From positions 17,813,501-17,877,500 of the forward strand of contig JAJNNQ010000019.1 in the NCBI GenBank assembly GCA_027886175.1: 64,000 nucleotides of DNA, read 5' to 3'. The notes under the pieces are model-generated. The model made no database searches and had not been told where the DNA came from. It worked only from the letters and a program-made list of their open reading frames with translations. This stretch comes from Phylloscopus collybita (lineage: Eukaryota > Chordata > Aves > Passeriformes > Phylloscopidae). Positions 57,795-64,000 of this stretch are shown piece by piece. The position numbers and the translations under genes were made by a program. Numbering within the stretch: the first letter of the stretch is position 1; every line of letters starts with the position of its first letter.

Positions 57795-58090
57795 AGTCAC
57801 TGCTTGTCACGTTTGGGTTTTTCTGAAGTTCTTTCCCAGGGACCTAAACTGGTAAAGGAGGTCACACTCTGTAAACTCTCTCGTTTTTCACATTTCTCTC
57901 CTAAGGAGGGACTTTGCTTCTTGACCCTTGGTGTGACCAATGGTTCAAAGGATCCCACCTCTCAGGTGGGCACATTGTAAAAAGGTATAAAAATAGGTGC
58001 TGAGAATAAACCAGCCCCTTTTTGGAGCATCAGCCTTCTGAACCACGAGCCCGTGTCTCATTCATTGTGTCCCACAGCGACAGTCCCCTG
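57795..58090 (+). mobile_element. Endogenous retroviral LTR fragment
   Basis: It reads CCCAGGGACCTAAACTGG, GACCAATGGTTC, CCACCTCTCAGGTGGGCAC, AAGGTATAAAAATAGG, GAGAATAAACCAGCCC and CATTGTGTCCCACAGCGAC in order, so a TATA box and polyadenylation signal lie at LTR-like spacing. It is homologous to 52738-53060 on the opposite strand. Confidence 0.78.
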
Positions 58091-59054
58091 CTGTGTCTTT
58101 TGCACCCTGAGATCACTGGAACCATCACAATCCCCACCTCCATTAGTGGGTCCTGACAGTGGGGGAGCACCTCAGGAGCCCTGCCTGGCCAGCAGGGGCT
58201 GGGCTTGGCCACAGGGAGGGCTTGGGCAGCCCTTGGAGCACCCACCATGAGGTTCCAGCAGGATTTGGGCAGCAAAACAGGAGCTGCAAGGAGCATTGGG
58301 CCCCAGAGCAGGAGCAGAGCCCGGGCTGGGGTGTCCCTGTGCTGCCCTGGGCTCAGCCCCTGCACAGAACCCTGTTCCCAAGGACAGAGCCCTCCCGTGC
58401 CACCAAGCCAGGGCCACGTGGAAGGAACATTTGTCCCCACAAAGTGGCCATCTGGGAGGAGGTGTCCTTCATCCCAGCAGAGCAGCAGGGAGCTGCAGCC
58501 TGGCCCAGTTCTGGCTGGTTTGACCTCTAAACTCAGCTGGAGGCTGGGCTGGTGCGACTTCAAGGGCAGGGGGAGCCTGGGGGGGGGTCACCAGGAGGTG
58601 TCACAGAGCTGTCACACAGGTGTGCACACCCTCGGGGACAGAAAAGGCTCGAGTGGTGTGGCCAGGGCTCTGCTTTGCCCCTGGGGAATATCCATCCTGA
58701 CACGTGGCTGGACAGGGAGGGCGGCTCCTGTCCTCCCCACCTCCCACACCCACCTGCTGACATTTGGGCAGGGAGGGGACAGCTCCACCCCCCAGAGCCT
58801 GTGCCTGGGCTCTGAGACGCCACCCCTGGTGCGCCAAGGTGGATTTTTGGGGCAGGGAACAGCATTTCCAGCCTTCTCCAGGGGTGTGGCGGCACTGCCG
58901 TGGTGATGCTGCTCCAGCTCCTCAGCTGCCCCCTCCAGCTTGGATGAGCTCCCTGCAGCTCAGCGCCACGAGGCTCTGGGTTCAGCTCTGCACCAGCAAA
59001 GTGATGATATGGGGACAAAACCACATTTTTGTACCAAAAATTGTGTTTATTTCT

Positions 59055-59056
<2 letters not shown>

Positions 59057-59101
<45 letters not shown>
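59057..59101. repeat. 45-base poly-T run
   Basis: An uninterrupted run of 45 T (A on the - strand). Confidence 0.98.
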
Positions 59102-59102
<1 letters not shown>

Positions 59103-59788
59103 TACATAAAAGCTGTGGTGATAACAGATTGCAGTCAGAGCCTCCCTTTCCCACAGCTGCAAGGCCATGAGAAAAAGGGAGCTGGGACAGGGAAATGCAG
59201 GCTCCCAGGCAGGGCTCCAGGCTGGCTGGGGTTCAGCTCACACCTCCCAGTTTCTCTCTCATTTCGAAGCTTTCCAGGGCATTTGGCAGCTCCTGACCAG
59301 CCCTGGCACCCTGCCAGGAGGGTGGCACAGCTCTTGGCCCCACAGGGAGCCCTCTCACAGCTCAGGTCTTGCAGGACCAGCACGTTAATTGTCCACCTGT
59401 CCTTCTTGGCTCCCTCACCCCTTCCTGAAGGGATGGGAAGGGTCAAGGTGTGTGTCCAGTGCAGCTTTCTGCCTTTTTCCAGGATCAGCGTCCAGCTGGA
59501 GCAGCTGATGGTCTCTGGGGTGCTCCATTTCTTGTCCCCTCGCTGGCTTTGCTGGTTCTGAAAACGAGGTGATGGTAAAAGCAGGGGGAGAAGCTCGTCC
59601 AGGCCAGACCTTCCCCAGGGGCCTCCTGGGCTGCAGGAGCCACCAGACCTGGGGACACCGGGGAGTCCTGGCATTGCCACCACGGGCTCAGGGCTGCACA
59701 GGGCACCCCCCTGTGTGCACCCCAACCCCAGAGAGCCCCCGAGTTCCCAGCTGGGACCCAAATGGGACTGCAGAGCTCCAGGATGCCG

Positions 59789-60524
59789 TGCATCCCATAC
59801 ATTCTCTGTGCATCCCGTGCACTCCTGTGCATCCATAGACTCCCTGTTCATCCCCTGTGCATTCCCTGTGCATCCTGAACATTCCCTGTCACTCCCTGTG
59901 CATTCCCTGTGCTTTCTGTGCATTCCCTGTGCATCCCATGCACTCCCTGTGCACTCCCTGTGCATCCCCTGTGTATTCTCCGTGCATCCTGTGCATTCCA
60001 TACACTCCCTGTGCATTCATTCCCTGTGCACTCCCTGTTCTTTCCCTGCTCATTCCCTGTGCATTCCCTGTGCATCCTGAGCATCCCCTGTGCATCCCGT
60101 GCATTCCTTGTGCATTCCCTGTGCATCCTGTGCATACTCTGCATTCCCTGTGCATCCCATACACTCCCTGTGCATTCCCTGTGCATCCCGTGCATCCCAT
60201 GCATTCCCTGTGCATTCCCTGTCACTCCCTGTGCATTCCCTGTGCATCCCGTGCTCTCCCTGTGCATCCCAAACACTCCCTGTGCATTCCCTGTGCATCC
60301 CGTGCATTCCCTGTGCACTCCCTGTGCATCCCGTGCATCCCATGCATTCCCTGTGCATCCCATACACTCCCTGTGCATCCCGTGCATTCCCTGTGCATCC
60401 CGTGCTCTCCCTGTGCATCCCGTGCTCTCCCTGTGCATTCCCTGTGCATCCCGTGCCCTCCCTGTGCATCCCAAACACTCCCTATGCATTCCCTGTGCAT
60501 CCCGTGCCCTCCCTGTGCATCCCA
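59789..60524 (+). repeat. CCCTGTGCATT-type minisatellite
   Basis: About 735 bases of 10-12-base units alternating between CCCTGTGCATT and CCCTGTGCATCCCGTGCA with many variants. The unit lacks stop codons, so all frames stay open on both strands; the Cys/His/Pro- and Met/His/Arg-rich predictions are artefacts. Confidence 0.93.
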
Positions 60525-60825
60525 CGGGAGAGGCCAGCGGCTGTGGCGGCGGCTGCCGCCCCCAGGCTCCCACAGGGCTGTGCCGGCCGGGAATCACCCC
60601 CTCCCCATCCCTCCCCCGGCTCCACACCTCGGCATTACCCAGCTCAGCCCGGCAGCGCGGCTGTCCCAATAACCGGCCCCAGACAGGGGTTTCTCCCCTT
60701 AAGGCGCCTTTGGAGCTTAAAGCCGGAGCTGATCCAGCTCATGACGCCGCGGCCGAGGCAGGAGCCCCGAATTAGAGCAGCTGCCGAGCGCCAGCCGGCT
60801 CGGGGCAGCGGGTGGCCGAGGGCAC

Positions 60826-60896
60826 GGGGTGAGGGTGGCACCGGGGTGAGGGTGGCACCGGGGTGAGGGTGGCACCGGGGTGAGGGTGGCACCGGC
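60826..60896 (+). repeat. 18-bp tandem repeat
   Basis: Four units of GGGGTGAGGGTGGCACCG in GC-rich sequence. Confidence 0.93.
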
Positions 60897-61159
60897 ACCG
60901 CCCCGGTCCCGCTCCTGCCGGCAGAGCCTCGGGAGATGCCTTTGCACGGAGGCGGCAGAAGGGAGGGAACCCACCCGGGGGATACACGAAGCAGCAGCTG
61001 AGTTATTTGCCCAGGCGCTGCAGCCTGAGGATTTTAACTCTTCCGGGGCTGAAAATCCTCCCGTGCTGTCCTTCCCCAGCTCCCGAGGGCAGCCCCTCCT
61101 CCAAAGGCAGGCAGGCGAAACCCTGCAGAAAGGAGCCGCAGGATTTACAAATCCTTCTG

Positions 61160-62460
61160 GAGACGGCTAAATAACACCCACACACGGAGCACCCCTCTCT
61201 CACCATCCCCATGCCCTGCAGCACCCCTGAAACCCCCCCCCGCCTCGTCCCTCCTTGGTGCGTTTGGAGCTGTGGCACAGCGGGCAGGAGATGTCACTTG
61301 GGGCTCTGTCCTCAGCCCTGGAAGCGCTGCAGAGCAAGAGAAGCGCGGGGTGTGACAGGAGATGCTCAGGCAGGGCTGGTGACACACGGAGCCCGGCCGG
61401 GAGGGGACCCACAGCCACCAAACCTGGACATCTCCCGCTCCCTCCCCGCTTCCAAGACGTCCCCTGCTGTCCGTGGGTGGATTTTTTTTTGGGTTTTTTT
61501 TTGGTTTGTTTTTTTGGTTGTTTTTTTTTCTTTTTTTGGCTTTGTGCTCTGCGTGGGTGCTGCTGCTGGGTCCGAGCCCCCGCGGGTCTGGCAGCAGCGG
61601 GGATGGAGCATTTGGTGAGCGCAGACAACACAGGGAGCATTCAGAGCTGCCAGGCTTTGTGCGCCGAGCCCCCGGGGCTGCAGGGAGGAGGGGGGCGAGG
61701 GGTGCCCTCCCTCCTCCCCCCCAGCTGCCAGCTGGGCTGGGGCAGAGCTGGACAGGGCTGAAAGAAAGCAGGAGCCTCAATGCCGCGCTTGTCCTCCTGC
61801 CTCTGCAAACCCGGGCTTTGCTCTCCCACGCTCCCGATCCCTCTCCTGAGCCCGAAATTTCAGCGACAGCTTCTTGCTCTACTCCGGGCAGAGCCATCCT
61901 CCTCCCACAGCCCGTCTCTCCCCCCGGCTAACCCCCTTCCCAGCGCAGCACGAAGCCGGCAGACGGCTCCTTCCCTCCTTCCCTCCCCCTCGGCTCCCCG
62001 CAGCTCACAATTACTCCCTCACGCCCCCACCGACGCTCTCGTCGCTCTCAACCGGTGAATTTTCTCACATCCTCCCACCTTCTCGTTCCATAAATGTATC
62101 CCATTGCCTTTTTTTAACCCTGACGGGCAAACCGTCAGGATCCGCGACATCCTGTGCGGGGGAGGGCTGGGAAGTGACAGCTTGGCATTTAAACCTGCCC
62201 CTCCCAGCCTCATTCAACCTCTATTTACACCGGGGGCACCAGCACCTCCGGTTTATCGTTTCATGCACCCCCTGCATGCCTCTTTCCTGAATTAAGCGGC
62301 TCCGGGGCTGTCCCGCTCCCTTTGCTGCCTCTCTCTGCTCCCGCTCTGGCTCATGAGGTCCCTCCTCAGGCAGCAGAGCCAGAGCTGCAGGCAGCGAAGC
62401 TGAACTAAAACAAAGGAAAAAAAAAACAAAAACACTAACAAAAAACCCCCAAAAAACCCC
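61160..62460. other. Intergenic sequence, no gene recognised
   Basis: GC-rich sequence with a T/G-rich low-complexity stretch (61481-61545) and an A/C-rich stretch (62405-62462). Open frames on both strands show no known domain. Confidence 0.45.
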
Positions 62461-62487
62461 AAATCCCATTGCTGTGGCTGCTGCTCT

Positions 62488-62541
62488 TTCCTTTCCTTTC
62501 CTTTCCTTTCCTTTCCCTTCCCCTTTCCCTTTCCCTTTCCC
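62488..62541 (+). repeat. (TTTCC)n microsatellite
   Basis: Pentamer TTTCC changing into hexamer CCCTTT units. Confidence 0.93.
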
Positions 62542-62687
62542 TGGGATTTCTAGATCTCAGAGGGGGCTGTGAGGTTTTAACCACTGCAGAGATCACAGGG
62601 ACACCCCACACTTGGAGCATCCCTCTGTTTGTGGAGTTAAATGGGAAAAGCATCCAGGGCAGGGAAATCCTTTGAGATTATCAAATC

Positions 62688-63020
62688 ACAGAATGGTGAA
62701 AGGGACCTTAACAATAATTTCATTTCTACCCCAATGTCCAGCCTGGCCTTGGGCACTGCCAGGGATCCAGGGGCAGCCACAGCTGCTCTGGGCACCCTGT
62801 GCCAGCCCTGCCCACCCTGCCAGGGAACAATTCCTGCCCAATCTCCCAGCCAGCCCTGCCCTGGGCACTGGGAGCCATTCCCTGTGTCCTGTCCTTCCAT
62901 CCCTTGTCCCCAGTCCCTCTCCAGCTCTCCTGGAGCCTCTTCAGGCCCTGGAAGGGCTCTGAGCTCTCCCTGGACCCTTCTCTTCCCCAGCACTCCCAGC
63001 CACCACAGCATCTTTGTGGC
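62688..63020 (-). mobile_element. CR1 LINE 3' fragment
   Basis: Reverse-orientation CR1 starting AATCACAGAATGGTGAAAGG, then CCAGCCTGGCCTTGGGCACT and GGGATCCAGGGGCAGCCACA, running to about GGCCCTCTAAGCC. It gives the empty site for the insert at 40121. Confidence 0.88.
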
Positions 63021-63147
63021 CCTCTAAGCCACCAAACCCCCAGGGGAGGTCCCTCTGCCTCCCTCCCCAGTCAGGCTTTTGGTTTTTTCCCTACTGAAAT
63101 ATTGTCAGGAGTGCCCCCACTGCTCCCAGCCTGCCTGATGGAATTTG

Positions 63148-63233
63148 TTTCCAGCCTTTTAGCCAGTTAAATTCAGTTTCCAGCCTTGTAGCCAGTTAAA
63201 TTCAGTTTCCTGCCTTTTAGCCAGTTAAATACC
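63148..63233 (+). repeat. 29-bp tandem repeat
   Basis: Nearly three units built on TTTTAGCCAGTTAAATTCAG preceded by TTTCCAGCC. Confidence 0.92.
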
Positions 63234-64000
63234 GGGTTGAAGCCATGGGGGAACCTCCCCTCTCCTCCCACAGGAGCTCAGCTGCAAGAGACCCCTTTGG
63301 AAATCCAGGTGGGTTTTATCAACGTGCCATCACCAGCAGGACAGGAAAACACCAAAATATTGAGAGCATTTTGGGCAAAGAGTCTTTATGGCTTGACCAA
63401 GGGATTGCTGGGCTGGAAAGCCCCGCCCAAAAATGGTTTTTTCGTCGTCCCCAGCAGATCTGCTCTGAGATTGCAGTGGCTTCAGACAGGACTGACAAAA
63501 CATTTCTGGGAGACTCAAAAATTTCTGCCTCTACCTACAACACAGGGATTTTTGTCCCAGCCTGGTTTGGTCACTGGCAAAAGCTGCAACCTGCTCTGCT
63601 CCCCTGGCTCCATTTGGGGTTGGAGATGAACATCACCAACTTCTCCCCTGCAGGGCAGGGCAGGGCCTGGGCATTGGGCTGAGGGCTCAGGTGTCTGATC
63701 CTGCAGCAGTGTCTGCTTTGAGAAATCAGAGCCCCCCACAGCCAGCCCCTGCTCGCTCCTCGGGCTGCCCGTGGTGGCTTTGGGATCGATTTTCTGCCCT
63801 GACTTCCCGGTGTGCTGGGGAGAGCTGTGACAGGAGAGGTGACAGGAGAGGACACCGGCAGAGTCACTGAAGCCACAGAGCAGCTCTGAGTGGTGAGGGT
63901 GCAGCTCTGGGGGAGGACAAGCACCGAGCCCTGCCGTGCTCCTCACACCCCCCTCCGTGGTGCTGCAGCTTTTCCCTCTCCCTGACCTCACTCCCCCACA
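63234..64000. other. Terminal intergenic sequence
   Basis: No gene or repeat recognised in the last 770 bases. Confidence 0.4.

Noticed and set aside
59135..60016. Possible last exon of a - strand gene (DIAPH1 expected by synteny)
   Set aside because: An acceptor-like TTTTCAG and a downstream AATAAA are present on the - strand, but the protein does not resemble DIAPH1 and half the frame lies in the minisatellite.
59857..60866. Cys/His-rich (+) and Met/His/Arg-rich (-) proteins of up to 290 residues
   Set aside because: Pure product of the CCCTGTGCAT minisatellite, open in all frames.

Overview
The window is a piece of a vertebrate, almost certainly avian, clustered gamma-protocadherin locus (PCDHG), all on the + strand. 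Three things point to a bird: many CR1 LINE fragments, the very high GC of the exons and a large load of minisatellites, and LTR fragments of avian type. The identity of the locus is fixed by three small exons (27016-27074, 42556-42644, 47873-48099). Joined, they encode the 124-residue gamma constant tail, which begins QAQPNTDWRF and ends in a lysine-rich GKKEKK.

Layout. Positions 1-24952 hold six large single-exon variable regions in head-to-tail order. They are the 3' end of an A-type exon (1-709), a B-like exon (4425-6884), a PCDHGC3 orthologue (10186-12618), a PCDHGC5 orthologue (16691-19144) and two further C-type exons (19500-21899 and 22520-24952). The last two lie beyond C5, a position where mammals have none. 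Each complete exon encodes a signal peptide, six cadherin (EC) repeats with calcium-binding linkers, one transmembrane helix and an isoform-specific cytoplasmic stretch. Each ends at a phase-0 GT donor that matches the phase-0 acceptor of constant exon 1. Each variable exon therefore has its own promoter, and its transcript is spliced to the same three constant exons. The products are neuronal cell-surface recognition proteins that differ outside the cell and share one intracellular tail.

Constant region. Introns of 15.5 kb (27075-42555) and 5.2 kb (42645-47872) separate the constant exons. They hold CR1 fragments, a 300-bp inverted duplication, several minisatellites, a CR1 copy interrupted by two separate insertions, and a 42-bp tandem repeat with hairpin potential 73 bp upstream of constant exon 3. 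A 2.3-kb 3' UTR ends near an AATAAA at 50392.

Downstream (50.4-64 kb) I found no gene I can support. This stretch holds LTR fragments, minisatellites, CR1 and an AT-rich island with a 20-bp palindrome. Synteny in other vertebrates would predict DIAPH1 on the - strand next, but none of its coding sequence is recognisable here. No tRNA, rRNA, CRISPR or bacterial-type features were seen.

Assignments to C3, C5 and the constant region rest on recognised protein sequence and are firm. The A and B assignments are to subtype only. The two last C-type exons are not assigned to a named orthologue.
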